Of a DNA stretch of 45,252 bases, positions 19,156-28,200 are shown piece after piece (position 1 is the first letter of the stretch; each line of letters starts with the position of its first letter). A program made the position numbers and the translations under genes. Under the pieces are notes generated by a model, which saw nothing but the letters and a program-made list of their open reading frames with translations, made no database searches and was not told the origin of the DNA. Source of the stretch: an uncultured beta proteobacterium (GTDB lineage Bacteria; Pseudomonadota; Gammaproteobacteria; Burkholderiales; Burkholderiaceae); assembly GCA_903867305.1 (NCBI GenBank), contig CAIPQU010000098.1, positions 1 to 45,252 of the forward strand. Reading direction: 5' to 3'.

Positions 19156-20799
19156 ATGTTAGATCCTCATTTATCTATCTCCGCTGGCGAGCTTCACCCA
19201 CCCCTTGAAAATAAATGCGTCAATGATGTTTTATCTCAAGCTGTCAAAAACTATCCTTCTCAACCCGCAGTCATTAGTGTGTGGCAGGACAAAACACTTA
19301 GCTTTGAAGAGTTAAATGACTTGGCAAAAAAAGTAGCCGCATCACTCTTACATACTGGTATTTTGCCAGGTGATCGAGTAGGTATTTGGAGTGCAAATCG
19401 TTTAGAGTGGGTAATTGTCCAATTTGCGGTTGCAAAAATTGGCGCTGTTTTGGTCAATATTAATCCTGCATATCGATTATCTGAGTTAGAACATGTTGTC
19501 GAACATTCAGGTTGTAAGGCAATCTTTATTCATCATTTTTATAGAGAAAAGGATTGTTTAGAGCTTGCCAAACAAGTAAAAGAAAAATCAAATTACTTGG
19601 AAAATATTTTCATCTTCAAGGATGATCCAATTGATGGGGCTATTTCTTGGCGCCAATTATTAGAAATTTCACAAGAATTATCCTCCGAAGCCGTAGAGGC
19701 TTATACCTCATCAATTACATCAGATCAGCTGATTAGTATTCAATATACCTCTGGGACAACAGGTAATCCTAAAGGAGCAACACTCAATCATTACAACATG
19801 GTGAATAATGCTTTTCAAATTGTTTCAAGGTTAAAGCTTTCAGCATCAGATAGAGTCTGTGTACCTGTACCTTTATTTCATTGTTTTGGCATGGTGCTGG
19901 GCGTGTTAGGCGCATTTTCTGTCGGCGCAGCCGTGGTTTTCCCAACAGAAAGTTTTGACCCCGAGAGTTGTTTATCGGCAGTGGAAAGTCAATCTTGTAC
20001 CACTTTGTATGGTGTACCTATGATGTTTATCGCCATGCTCAATCACCCCCGTTTTGATGAGTTTCGTTTAAAGTCATTACGCACGGGAGTTATGGGAGGT
20101 GCGCCCTGTCCCGCAGAGGTTTTGCGTGCGGTTATGGATAAAATGCATGCGCATGAAATGTCGGTTGCTTACGGAATGACAGAAACTTCCCCCATATCTT
20201 TTCAAACACGCCTTGATCATAGTTTTGAGCAACGTGTAGAAACTGTGGGATCAGTCTTGCCGCATACTCATGCAAAAGTGATTGATCCACAAAGTGGAGA
20301 AATCTTACCATTAGGGACGGCTGGTGAACTTTGCATTAAAGGATATTTAGTGATGCCGGGCTATTGGCAAAATCCTGAAGCAACAACTAAAGTGATTGAT
20401 CCAGAAGGATGGATGCATACAGGAGATTTGGCTATCATGAGGCCAGATGGATGTTTAGCGATTGTTGGCCGAATAAAAGAAATGGTTATACGTGGCGGGG
20501 AGAATATTTTTCCACGAGAAATTGAAGAATTTTTACACACAATTCCACAGATTGCAGAAGCTCAGGTCTTCGGTATTCCAGATCAGCTATATGGAGAACA
20601 GTTATATGCATGGGTTCGTTTAAAACATAATACGTCTATTACAACTGAGCAATTGAAAGAAGTTTGTAAAGGTAATATAGCAAGTTTTAAGATTCCAAAA
20701 ATTTTTAGGATCGTCAATGAATTTCCTACGACAGCGAGTGGTAAGGTACAAAAGTTTCGTATGAGAGAAATTGAAATAGAAAGAGGCAGTGCAAGTTAG
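19156..20799 (+). CDS. AMP-forming acyl/aryl-CoA ligase
   Basis: A 547-residue member of the ANL superfamily that activates a carboxylic acid to its CoA ester via the acyl-adenylate. All motifs are present: YTSGTTGNPKG (about 197-207), YGMTETSP (339-346), HTGDLAIMRPDG (about 421-432), GRIKEMVIRGGENIFPREIE, and the C-terminal TASGKVQKF with the catalytic lysine. The nearest groups are medium-chain acyl-CoA synthetases, but such enzymes also act on aryl acids. I start at the ATG at 19156, preceded by GAGAA. A TTG at 19144 overlapping the iorB stop (TTGA) would add four residues. It probably supplies the CoA ester used by the DpgC-like enzyme. Confidence 0.9.
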   Translation: MLDPHLSISAGELHPPLENKCVNDVLSQAVKNYPSQPAVISVWQDKTLSFEELNDLAKKVAASLLHTGILPGDRVGIWSANRLEWVIVQFAVAKIGAVLVNINPAYRLSELEHVVEHSGCKAIFIHHFYREKDCLELAKQVKEKSNYLENIFIFKDDPIDGAISWRQLLEISQELSSEAVEAYTSSITSDQLISIQYTSGTTGNPKGATLNHYNMVNNAFQIVSRLKLSASDRVCVPVPLFHCFGMVLGVLGAFSVGAAVVFPTESFDPESCLSAVESQSCTTLYGVPMMFIAMLNHPRFDEFRLKSLRTGVMGGAPCPAEVLRAVMDKMHAHEMSVAYGMTETSPISFQTRLDHSFEQRVETVGSVLPHTHAKVIDPQSGEILPLGTAGELCIKGYLVMPGYWQNPEATTKVIDPEGWMHTGDLAIMRPDGCLAIVGRIKEMVIRGGENIFPREIEEFLHTIPQIAEAQVFGIPDQLYGEQLYAWVRLKHNTSITTEQLKEVCKGNIASFKIPKIFRIVNEFPTTASGKVQKFRMREIEIERGSAS

Positions 20800-20840
20800 A
20801 CTTATTACAATCATTTTTACTATATTTAGAGGGACACAAT

Positions 20841-21986
20841 ATGAAATTGAAGAAAGTTGCTTTTGTTGCAGCACTCCTGGTAGTGAATATATCGGCATTT
20901 GCAGATATTAATATAGGAGTGAATGTTTCAACCACAGGACCAGCCGCATCTTTAGGAATTCCTGAGAAAAATACCGTTAGTCTTTTACCGAAAACACTCG
21001 CAGGCCAAAAAATTAATTACATCATCTTGGATGATGCTAGCGATACAACTGCAAGTGTTAAAAATACACGTAAGTTAATTTCTGAAGATAAGGTAGATTT
21101 AATTATTGGTTCCTCAATTACTCCAGCATCTTTAGCTATGGTTGATGTTGCTGCTCAGGGTGAAACGCCGATGATCTCAGTAGCGGCATCAGCAAAAATT
21201 GTAGAACCGGTTGATGGGCCAAGACGTTGGGTATTTAAGACAACGCAAAACGACATTATGATGGCATTGGCTACAGCTGAGCATATGGCAAATAATGGTG
21301 TAAAAACCGTTGGTTTTATTGGATTTTCTGATGCTTATGGAGAGGGTTGGTACCAAGCTTTTGTGACAGCAGCTGAATTGAAGAGAATTAAAATTGTCAG
21401 CAATGAACGATTTGTGAGAACAGATAGTTCTGTTTCAGGCCAAGCACTTCGGATCATGAGTAGCAAACCTGATGCCGTATTGGTTGCAGCATCTGGCACA
21501 CCAGCAGTTTTGCCACAAAAAGGATTAAGAGACGTTGGCTTTAAAGGAACTTTTTATCAAACTCACGGTGTTGCCAATAATGATTTCTTACGCGTGGGCG
21601 GTAAAGATGTTGAAGGAACTTTTTTACCCGTTGGGCCGATATTGATAGCGCCGCAGTTACCTGCAACTAATCCTGTTAAAAAATCGGCAATGACCTATTA
21701 CAAAGCTTATGAGGACGCATATGGTAAAGGTAGCGTATCGACTTTTGGGGGGCATATGTGGGATGCTGGACAAGTTATGTCCGTCGCAATTCCAGAGGCT
21801 TTAAAAGTAGCAAAACCTGGAACTCCTGAGTTTCGCGCCGCTCTACGAAGTGCCCTAGAAAAAGTAAAAGATGTTGCAGCATCTCATGGAATTTATAACA
21901 CAACGCCTTCGGACCATTTAGGATTAGATCAGCGTTCACGTGTGATGGTAAAAATTGAAAATGGCACCTGGAAGTATGAGCCTTAA
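20841..21986 (+). CDS. ABC transporter substrate-binding protein, HAAT (LivJ/LivK) type
   Basis: A 381-residue periplasmic binding protein. The signal peptide (KKVAFVAALLVVNISAFAD) is followed by INIGVNVSTTGPAASLGIPEKN, typical of the leucine-binding-protein family. Family members in catabolic clusters often bind aromatic acids instead of amino acids. The two lobes and the VKTVGFIGFSDAYGEGWYQ hinge region are recognisable. A GAGGGA ribosome site indicates strong translation. A hairpin with a T tract follows the stop and would reduce read-through into the permease genes, giving an excess of binding protein. Confidence 0.9.
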   Translation: MKLKKVAFVAALLVVNISAFADINIGVNVSTTGPAASLGIPEKNTVSLLPKTLAGQKINYIILDDASDTTASVKNTRKLISEDKVDLIIGSSITPASLAMVDVAAQGETPMISVAASAKIVEPVDGPRRWVFKTTQNDIMMALATAEHMANNGVKTVGFIGFSDAYGEGWYQAFVTAAELKRIKIVSNERFVRTDSSVSGQALRIMSSKPDAVLVAASGTPAVLPQKGLRDVGFKGTFYQTHGVANNDFLRVGGKDVEGTFLPVGPILIAPQLPATNPVKKSAMTYYKAYEDAYGKGSVSTFGGHMWDAGQVMSVAIPEALKVAKPGTPEFRAALRSALEKVKDVAASHGIYNTTPSDHLGLDQRSRVMVKIENGTWKYEP

Positions 21987-22007
21987 TTGAATGAGAAGTT
22001 TTTTAGT

Positions 22008-22033
22008 ATGGGGATGAGATACTCCCCATTTTT
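22008..22033 (+). terminator. Hairpin with T tract between binding-protein and permease genes (attenuator)
   Basis: ATGGGGA pairs with TCCCCAT across an 8-nt loop and is followed by TTTTT. It lies about 22 bp after the binding-protein stop and about 40 bp before livH. Partial terminators at this position are common in ABC importer operons and give more binding protein than permease. A role as attenuator and not full terminator is inferred from the continuing plus-strand operon. Confidence 0.65.
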
Positions 22034-22070
22034 AAGATGTTTTGTAATGACGGATTAGAAAAGAAAATCA

Positions 22071-23099
22071 ATGAATTGGGATATTGCTCTTTTTTTAGGG
22101 CAGGATGGTTTAGTGAATGGGGTTATCTACGGCTTGTTGGCAATAGGTTTAGTCCTTGTTTTCTCAGTAACACGAGTTATCTTTATTTCACAAGGTGATT
22201 TAGTTGCTTATTCAGCGCTTTCGATGGCATCTCTAGGCATTTCTAAAACGCCTGGAACTTTTTGGCTATTAATTGCCTTATCAGTTTTAGTGCTTATCGT
22301 AGAAATAGTCCGGTGGCGAAGGGGTGAGAAATTAGATTGGGGTTTAACACTTACGTGGACCATCATTTTCCCCTTAGCTGCAACGATATTGCTCTTTATT
22401 TTCACATCAGATAACTTGATACATCACATTATTAGTACTTTAACTATCGTGATTCCCTTGGGGCCTCTTTTATATCGCTTAGTCTTTCGACCCGTTCAAA
22501 AGGCCTCGGTCCTTTTTTTATTGATTACTGCCGTGACTTTGCACGGCGTGATGATTGGCTTAGGTTTAATCTTCTTTGGTGCTGAGGGTTGGCGTATCCC
22601 AGCGTTTACAGAGATGAGCTTTATGTTTGGTAACGTTAACATCAAGGGCCAATCGCTCATTATTGTTGTTGTAACCATTCTTCTTGTCAGCTTATTATTT
22701 TTGTTTTTTGAGAAATTTTATTTGGGGAAGGTTTTACGAGCTACGGCGATTAATCAAACTGGCGCTAGGTTGGTTGGGATACCAGTGGAATTATGTGGAG
22801 ACTTGAGCTTTGCTATGGCAGCATTGATTGCCGCAGTATCAGGAATCTTAATCGCCCCAGTGCAAACTATTTATTATGACACCGGATTTTTAATTGGCTT
22901 GAAGGGTTTTGTCGCAGCAATCATTGGGGGATTAGCAAGTTTTCCTCTAGCTTTGGTAGGCGCTTTAATCGTTGGTCAGTTAGAGGCATTTTCATCTTAT
23001 TGGGCGAGTGCTTATAAAGAGGTCATTGTGTTTACATTAATTATTCCGATACTTTTTTGGCGCTCTTTAGGCGCACGTCATGTTGAGGAAGAAGAATGA
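22071..23099 (+). CDS. livH: ABC transporter permease, LivH type
   Basis: A 342-residue inner-membrane permease of the branched-chain amino acid (HAAT) importer family. It has the N-terminal GLVNGVIYGLLAIGLVLVFSVTRVI and a central LLLITAVTLHGVMIGL-like membrane region. The conserved EAA-type region is AINQTGARLVGI, followed by LIAAVSGILIAPVQTI. The end, GLKGFVAAIIGGLASFPLALVGALIVGQLE, is highly typical (quoted here in part). An insert rich in basic residues around VRWRRGEKLDW (about 80-90) separates TM segments. The stop overlaps the start of the next gene by 4 bp (ATGA). Confidence 0.9.
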   Translation: MNWDIALFLGQDGLVNGVIYGLLAIGLVLVFSVTRVIFISQGDLVAYSALSMASLGISKTPGTFWLLIALSVLVLIVEIVRWRRGEKLDWGLTLTWTIIFPLAATILLFIFTSDNLIHHIISTLTIVIPLGPLLYRLVFRPVQKASVLFLLITAVTLHGVMIGLGLIFFGAEGWRIPAFTEMSFMFGNVNIKGQSLIIVVVTILLVSLLFLFFEKFYLGKVLRATAINQTGARLVGIPVELCGDLSFAMAALIAAVSGILIAPVQTIYYDTGFLIGLKGFVAAIIGGLASFPLALVGALIVGQLEAFSSYWASAYKEVIVFTLIIPILFWRSLGARHVEEEE

Positions 23100-24934
23100 C
23101 TCGTTTTCAATGGGGTTTATTGAGTTGTTTTCTCTTTGTGATTGCTTGGGTTTTTTTACCCGACTTTACAGTTTCTTTATTGGATTATGTAGGAATTTAT
23201 TCCGTAGTCGTTCTTGGACTAGTTGTGATGACAGGTATTGCAGGAATGACGTCTTTTGGACAGGCGGCCTTTGTTGGGATAGGCGCTTATTCCACGGCAT
23301 GGATTTGTACATCACCACTCGTTGCAGAGTTAGTTGGAGGTACAGTATGGGTATCTTTATTGCCTTGGGCAGGACTTATTTTAGGCGTTCTAATTGCTTG
23401 GGTTTTAGCTTGGTTACTTGGCCTGTTAACTTTAAATTTATCGAGTTTTTATTTGCCCTTATGCACAATCGCATGGGGTTTAAGTTTCTTCTATTTGTTT
23501 GGAAACCTTGAGTTCTTAGGCGGTCATACTGGCCTGACAGGCATTCCAGCATTAACGGTTGGTCAGTTAACACTAGATACTTCAAGAACTTTTGGCATCA
23601 TTATTTGGCTCGTTGTATTTTTCTTTATGTGGGTATTGCATAACCTCATTGACTCTAGAGAAGGAAGGGCGATACAGTCACTCAAGTCAAATCGTTTAAT
23701 GGCAGAATCCATGGGCATTAATACGACAGCCTATCGAGCCAAAGTTTTTATGATGTCCGCACTGATGGCCTCAATTTCAGGATGGCTTTATACACATTTT
23801 CAACGATTTGTTAATCCAACGCCATTTAATTTAACTGCGAGTATTGAATATATTTTCATGGCGGTCATTGGTGGTGTCGGTCATCTATGGGGCGCTGTTC
23901 TTGGCGCAGGTTTATTTACCTTTATCAAAAATTACTTGCAGGATATTCCAACTCAGGCCTTTGGCAGTAATGTAAGTTCAGAGGCGATCATTTTTGGCTT
24001 GATTATGCTTCTCATTTTGCAGTATTACGCCAATGGACTATGGCCTCAGTTAGCAAGCTTGTTTGGTGCCATTGTGTTGCAGAAAAAAGATTTTCCATTT
24101 GAAAAATATCCAGCCAGCCAACTCAGTGCACGAGAAATCCCAGTACCTGGGACTTTATTATTAAAAGCCGATCATGTGACAAAACGTTTTGGTGGACTCG
24201 TTGCGAATCAATCCGTTACCTTGGATTTAAAGTCAGGTGAAATACATGCTCTGATTGGCCCTAATGGCGCAGGTAAAAGCACTTTTTTTAATATCCTTTC
24301 TGGAGTTGATAGTCCTTCAGAAGGACATGTTGAATTGATGGGAGAAAATATGTTGGGACGTCCTGCTCGAGATTATGCTGCTAGAGGCCTAGGAAGAACA
24401 TTTCAACATGTCAAGTTATTAAAAACCCAATCTGTGATTGAAAATGTTGCACTAGGGGCTCATCTACGTGGACATTGTGGATGGTTTTTATCCATGTTTA
24501 GATTTGATCGTAGAGAAGAGGCGGCACTTCGCAGGGAATCATTGATTCAGATTCGTCGCTGTGGTTTGGATGGAGCTGAGAACATGATGGCCAATTCTCT
24601 ATCTCTTGGAAAACAACGCATTATTGAGATCGCAAGAGCACTTGCTGGACAGCCTTTAGCCCTACTCCTTGATGAGCCTGCAGCAGGTCTTCGGTTTCTG
24701 GAAAAAAAAGCTTTGGCAGAACTGTTGTTACAACTGAAAGCAGAAGGACTTGGAATTTTGATTATTGAGCATGATATGGAATTTGTGATGCATTTAGCGG
24801 ACAGAATCACGGTTTTAGATTTTGGTAACGTGATTGCTCAAGGATCTCCTGCTGAAATACAAGTTAACCCCCGTGTGCTTGATGCTTACTTAGGTGTTAC
24901 TGATGAAGCTTTGGTGAGTGAGAGTCATGACTAA
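23096..24934 (+). CDS. Fused ABC permease and ATPase (LivM-LivG)
   Basis: A 612-residue fusion of the second permease and first ATPase of a HAAT importer. Residues 1 to about 325 are LivM-like: GLVVMTGIAGMTSFGQAAFVGIGAY near 41-65, SREGRAIQSLKSNRLMAESMGI, and FMAVIGGVGHLWGAVLGAG. Residues from about 355 form the LivG ATPase: Walker A GPNGAGKST (388-396), Q-loop region GLGRTFQHVKL, signature LSLGKQR (502-508), Walker B LALLLDEPAAGL (521-532) and switch histidine in IIEHDMEFV. The fusion is in one uninterrupted frame. The downstream livF overlaps by 8 bp. LivH and LivF complete the importer. Confidence 0.93.
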   Translation: MTRFQWGLLSCFLFVIAWVFLPDFTVSLLDYVGIYSVVVLGLVVMTGIAGMTSFGQAAFVGIGAYSTAWICTSPLVAELVGGTVWVSLLPWAGLILGVLIAWVLAWLLGLLTLNLSSFYLPLCTIAWGLSFFYLFGNLEFLGGHTGLTGIPALTVGQLTLDTSRTFGIIIWLVVFFFMWVLHNLIDSREGRAIQSLKSNRLMAESMGINTTAYRAKVFMMSALMASISGWLYTHFQRFVNPTPFNLTASIEYIFMAVIGGVGHLWGAVLGAGLFTFIKNYLQDIPTQAFGSNVSSEAIIFGLIMLLILQYYANGLWPQLASLFGAIVLQKKDFPFEKYPASQLSAREIPVPGTLLLKADHVTKRFGGLVANQSVTLDLKSGEIHALIGPNGAGKSTFFNILSGVDSPSEGHVELMGENMLGRPARDYAARGLGRTFQHVKLLKTQSVIENVALGAHLRGHCGWFLSMFRFDRREEAALRRESLIQIRRCGLDGAENMMANSLSLGKQRIIEIARALAGQPLALLLDEPAAGLRFLEKKALAELLLQLKAEGLGILIIEHDMEFVMHLADRITVLDFGNVIAQGSPAEIQVNPRVLDAYLGVTDEALVSESHD

Positions 24935-25661
24935 ACCCATTATTCAAATAAAACAGTTTTCTGTAGCTTATGGATCTATTAGAGCCGTTGATGAGGTCAG
25001 CTTGGAGTTGCATGAAGGTGAAATTATTACCGTCATCGGACCCAATGGTGCTGGAAAAACAACCTTACTGAACGCTGTGATGGGGCTTATTCCATCGACG
25101 GGTTTTGTATTATTTCAGGGTGGAAATTTAGAGCAGCATACAGTTGCAGGAATGGTAGCAAGAGGGGTTTGTTTAGTTCCAGAGTCTCGAGAATTATTTG
25201 GCCCCATGTCCGTAGAAGATAACCTTGTACTAGGAAATTTTTATCGATGGAGAGTCGGCGAGAGAGATCAAAGGCAATTGATAGAGAGTGTATTCCAGAT
25301 TTTTCCAATTTTAAAAGAACGCCGTCATCAGATAGCGGACACACTTTCTGGGGGTGAGCGGCAAATGCTGGCGATTGGTCGAGCTTTGATGTCAAAGCCA
25401 AAAGTTCTATTGTTGGATGAACCATCACTCGGACTGGCACCTAAAATTGTTCATGAAGTATTACAGAAGGTATCTCAATTACGGAATAATGGGATATCAA
25501 TACTATTAGTTGAACAGAATGCTCGGGGAGCATTACGAATAGCTGATCGAGGTTACGTCCTTGAAATGGGAAAAATTGTTTTAGAAGATCAGGCTAGCAA
25601 TTTGTTGGAAAATCAAAAGATTATTGATAGTTATCTTGGAGTTGGGAAGTCTTCGGTATAG
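24927..25661 (+). CDS. livF: ABC transporter ATP-binding protein, LivF type
   Basis: A 244-residue ATPase of the HAAT importer. Walker A is GPNGAGKTT (about 35-43). Next come VPESRELFGPMSVEDNLVLG, typical of LivF, then signature LSGGERQMLAIGRALM, Walker B VLLLDEPSLGLAP and switch region LLVEQNA. I start at the ATG at 24927, which overlaps the end of the LivM-LivG gene (ATGACTAA). A GTG at 24918 would add three residues. With LivH and LivM-LivG it makes a full transporter. Confidence 0.93.
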   Translation: MTKPIIQIKQFSVAYGSIRAVDEVSLELHEGEIITVIGPNGAGKTTLLNAVMGLIPSTGFVLFQGGNLEQHTVAGMVARGVCLVPESRELFGPMSVEDNLVLGNFYRWRVGERDQRQLIESVFQIFPILKERRHQIADTLSGGERQMLAIGRALMSKPKVLLLDEPSLGLAPKIVHEVLQKVSQLRNNGISILLVEQNARGALRIADRGYVLEMGKIVLEDQASNLLENQKIIDSYLGVGKSSV

Positions 25662-25746
25662 GGTAGTCTTTTTTGCAATAATGATACTGTTATGTATGGG
25701 GTTCTAAAAGAATTCTACAAATTTCAGCCTTGATGTTTTGAATGTG

Positions 25747-26739
25747 ATGATAAAAATAAATATGAGACAAATCATGCTTACATTTTTTCGCTATGGAATT
25801 TTCCTGTTAACCATGATCGTTGTCAACGTCAACGCGCAAAATGCACAATTTCCTACTCGCCCTATTCGAGTTGTTATCCCTGTAGCTCCTGGGGGGAATG
25901 TTGATAGTGTGATGCGATTAATTTCAGCAAAATTATCTGAAGGATTGGGACAAAGTGTTATTTTAGATAATCGCCCTGGAGCATCTACAAACATCGGTAA
26001 TGAATTTGTCGCCAAGTCAGTGCCAGATGGCTATACCTTATTAGCAAACACGATTCCTTTAGTTGCAAATACTTCACTGTATCCCAAGCTTTCATATGAC
26101 CCAGAGAAGGACTTTGTACCAATTAGTATGATGGTTTCCTCGCCCAGTATGATTGCTGTGAATGCGAGTTTACCTGTAAAAAATTTACAGGAGCTAATGA
26201 CTTTAGCAAAGAAAAATCCTGGCATGGTGAAGTATTCCACCTCAGGTGCAGGAGGTATTACACACTTAGCAGTAGAGCTTTTAGCTTTTCAAACAGGAAC
26301 TAAATTTGCTCATATTCCTTATAAAGGTGGTGGACCAGCATTAATGGCATTAATGTCAGGAGAGGTAGACCTTAGCGTACTTTCTGTGTTGGCAGCAGCT
26401 GGTCAAATGAATTCGCAACGGATCAAAGTATTAGCAGTAACCAGTCCTAAAAGGTTGCCGATGTATCCTGATATACCAAGTGTTAATGAGTTTGTACCAG
26501 GTTATGAATTTAATAGCTGGGTAGGCTTAGTCGCCCCAAAAGGAACACCACCAAACATCATTCAAATGCTCAATGATCAAGTTTCAAAGGTACTTCATTC
26601 ACCTGAAGTTATGGAAAAAATACAAAAGGATGGTGGGGAAGTTATAGCAAGTTCACCAGAACAATTTAAAAAATCAATTATTTTTGAAGTTTCCCAATGG
26701 GCTAAGGTTATTCAACAAGCAGGTATCACACCAGATTAA
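25747..26739 (+). CDS. Bug/TctC-family tripartite tricarboxylate transporter substrate-binding protein
   Basis: A roughly 330-residue periplasmic solute receptor of the Bug family, greatly expanded in Burkholderiales. The signal peptide ends near VVNVNAQ. The family landmarks FPTRPIRVVIPVAPGGNVDSVMR, VILDNRPGASTNIGNEFVAKS, FAHIPYKGGGPALMALMSGEVD and VAPKGTPP are present (partly quoted). The start is uncertain: ATGs at 25747, 25762 and 25774 are all in frame, and none has a strong ribosome site. No TctA or TctB membrane genes are in the window, so this is an orphan receptor that may serve a permease elsewhere or signal substrate presence. Confidence 0.85.
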   Translation: MIKINMRQIMLTFFRYGIFLLTMIVVNVNAQNAQFPTRPIRVVIPVAPGGNVDSVMRLISAKLSEGLGQSVILDNRPGASTNIGNEFVAKSVPDGYTLLANTIPLVANTSLYPKLSYDPEKDFVPISMMVSSPSMIAVNASLPVKNLQELMTLAKKNPGMVKYSTSGAGGITHLAVELLAFQTGTKFAHIPYKGGGPALMALMSGEVDLSVLSVLAAAGQMNSQRIKVLAVTSPKRLPMYPDIPSVNEFVPGYEFNSWVGLVAPKGTPPNIIQMLNDQVSKVLHSPEVMEKIQKDGGEVIASSPEQFKKSIIFEVSQWAKVIQQAGITPD

Positions 26740-26752
26740 ATGAGAGATAGAT

Positions 26753-27649
26753 ATGAAACATACAAACGTTAATTTTTATAGTGATGGCAATCGTTTAGCA
26801 GGGTATTTGTATACGCCGCCAGATTGGAAAGAAGGAGACCCTCCAAGACCCGCCATATTAGTTATTGCTGGTTACAGTGGAAATACACAAGCCGATTGTA
26901 CCCATATGATGATTGAGTTATGTAATGCAGGATGGTTTGTGTTGGGTTTTGATTATCAAGGATTTGGAAATAGTGAAGGTAAAAGAAATCGTCATCGCGC
27001 CCTTGAGCAAGCGCAAAATTGTTATGATGCTATTTCATACATAGAAGGTATTCCAGGTGTAGATCTAAAAAGAATCGGTTTATTTGGCACCAGTTTTGGT
27101 GGAGCCAACGGCGTATGGGTTACTGCACACGATGAACGCATCAAAGTTTTAGTGACTAGTGTCGGTGTTATGAATGGCCAGACCTGGATGCAAAGTATTC
27201 GACGACCATGGGAATGGTTGGAGTTCAAAAAAATGGTGGTAGAAGATGCACGACGCAGAGTTAGGACTGGGGAGCCCAAGATGGTTTTTCATGGGGATAT
27301 CATGTTAAGAGACCCTGACTCGGCAAGACAAAGGGAAATGCATAAAGAAAAGGGACACGTATTTCAGAGTGAAGAAAGGGATTTAGAAAGCGCAGAGGCA
27401 ACGATGCGTTATCGTCCGGAGTGGGTCGTTAATCAAATTAGTCCTCGACCCGCATTATTTATTTACGCCGAATTTGATAATTTGGTTCCCCCAAGCCAGC
27501 AAATCGCTTGTTTTGAAAAATGTGGAGAACCTAAAAAACTAGTAAAACTTCCAGACAGTGGCCATTACGATAGTTACGAGTTCCGTAATCCGGTAACTTG
27601 TCAAATCACCTATAAAGAAACGATTGACTGGTTTAATCAGTATCTATAA
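26753..27649 (+). CDS. Alpha/beta hydrolase
   Basis: A 298-residue cytoplasmic alpha/beta hydrolase. The nucleophile elbow is GTSFGG (S114). The acid is probably D242 in YAEFDNLVPP, and the histidine H271 in DSGHYDSYE. The oxyanion region VIAGYSGN follows strand 3. The sequence between strands 6 and 7 is a helical cap rich in charged residues. It resembles DUF1100/S15-type esterases and acyl peptidases, and the substrate is unknown. It starts 13 bp after the Bug-type receptor gene with a GAGAGA site and ends the plus-strand cluster. An ester, lactone or C-C bond hydrolysis step in the same pathway is possible but inferred. Confidence 0.85.
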   Translation: MKHTNVNFYSDGNRLAGYLYTPPDWKEGDPPRPAILVIAGYSGNTQADCTHMMIELCNAGWFVLGFDYQGFGNSEGKRNRHRALEQAQNCYDAISYIEGIPGVDLKRIGLFGTSFGGANGVWVTAHDERIKVLVTSVGVMNGQTWMQSIRRPWEWLEFKKMVVEDARRRVRTGEPKMVFHGDIMLRDPDSARQREMHKEKGHVFQSEERDLESAEATMRYRPEWVVNQISPRPALFIYAEFDNLVPPSQQIACFEKCGEPKKLVKLPDSGHYDSYEFRNPVTCQITYKETIDWFNQYL

Positions 27650-27690
27650 AAAGTGGATCGAAGAGTTTTTCAAGCTATATTCTTAGGAGA

Positions 27691-28164
27691 TTATTGAGCA
27701 GCTTTCCATTCCCCAGACTTGCCACCACTTTTCTCAAGTAGTTTGATATCAGTCATCACCATGCCACGGTCGACAGCTTTGCACATATCATAAATCGTGA
27801 GTAGGGCTACTTGCACAGCTGTTAAAGCTTCCATCTCAACACCTGTTTGACCGATGGTTTTGGTTAATGCAGTACATACGACCGTATGAGTTTCTTTTAA
27901 AATTTCAAAATCTACCGAAACATGAGTTAATCCAAGGGGGTGACATAAAGGAATTAAATCACTTGTTTTTTTAGCTCCTTGAATTCCTGCGATTCGAGCA
28001 ATTCCAAGAACATCGCCCTTTTTATGATTGCCAGCAATGATGAGCTCTAGCGTATTCGGAAGCATTTTGATAGAACCTGTTGCAATAGCAGTTCGTTCAG
28101 TTGAATTTTTATTGCCGACATCGACCATATGTGCGGCACCAGCTTGGTTAAAATGAGTTAGCAT
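27691..28164 (-). CDS. moaC: Cyclic pyranopterin monophosphate synthase MoaC
   Basis: MoaC converts the MoaA product 3',8-cyclo-7,8-dihydro-GTP to cyclic pyranopterin monophosphate, an early step of molybdenum cofactor synthesis. At 157 residues it has the usual length. The landmarks are [15 protein letters not shown] near the N-terminus, then [13 protein letters not shown] with the conserved cysteine and histidine. [31 protein letters not shown] contains the catalytic KAVDR region (partly quoted). I chose the ATG at 28164 because MLTHF... matches the start of family members. A GTG at 28176 adds four residues. It is divergent from the M48 protease gene, with starts only about 36 bp apart. Confidence 0.95.
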   Translation of the reverse strand: MLTHFNQAGAAHMVDVGNKNSTERTAIATGSIKMLPNTLELIIAGNHKKGDVLGIARIAGIQGAKKTSDLIPLCHPLGLTHVSVDFEILKETHTVVCTALTKTIGQTGVEMEALTAVQVALLTIYDMCKAVDRGMVMTDIKLLEKSGGKSGEWKAAQ

Positions 28165-28186
28165 GATTGTGTTCACTTGTCTGAAT

Positions 28187-28193
28187 TTAAAGG
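28187..28193 (+). promoter_or_regulatory. Ribosome binding site that decides a TTG start
   Basis: TTAAAGG lies 7 nt before the TTG at 28201, which begins a clean signal peptide. The upstream TTG at 28177 has no such site. This supports the shorter form of the M48 protease. Confidence 0.55.
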
Positions 28194-28200
28194 TTGTTCT

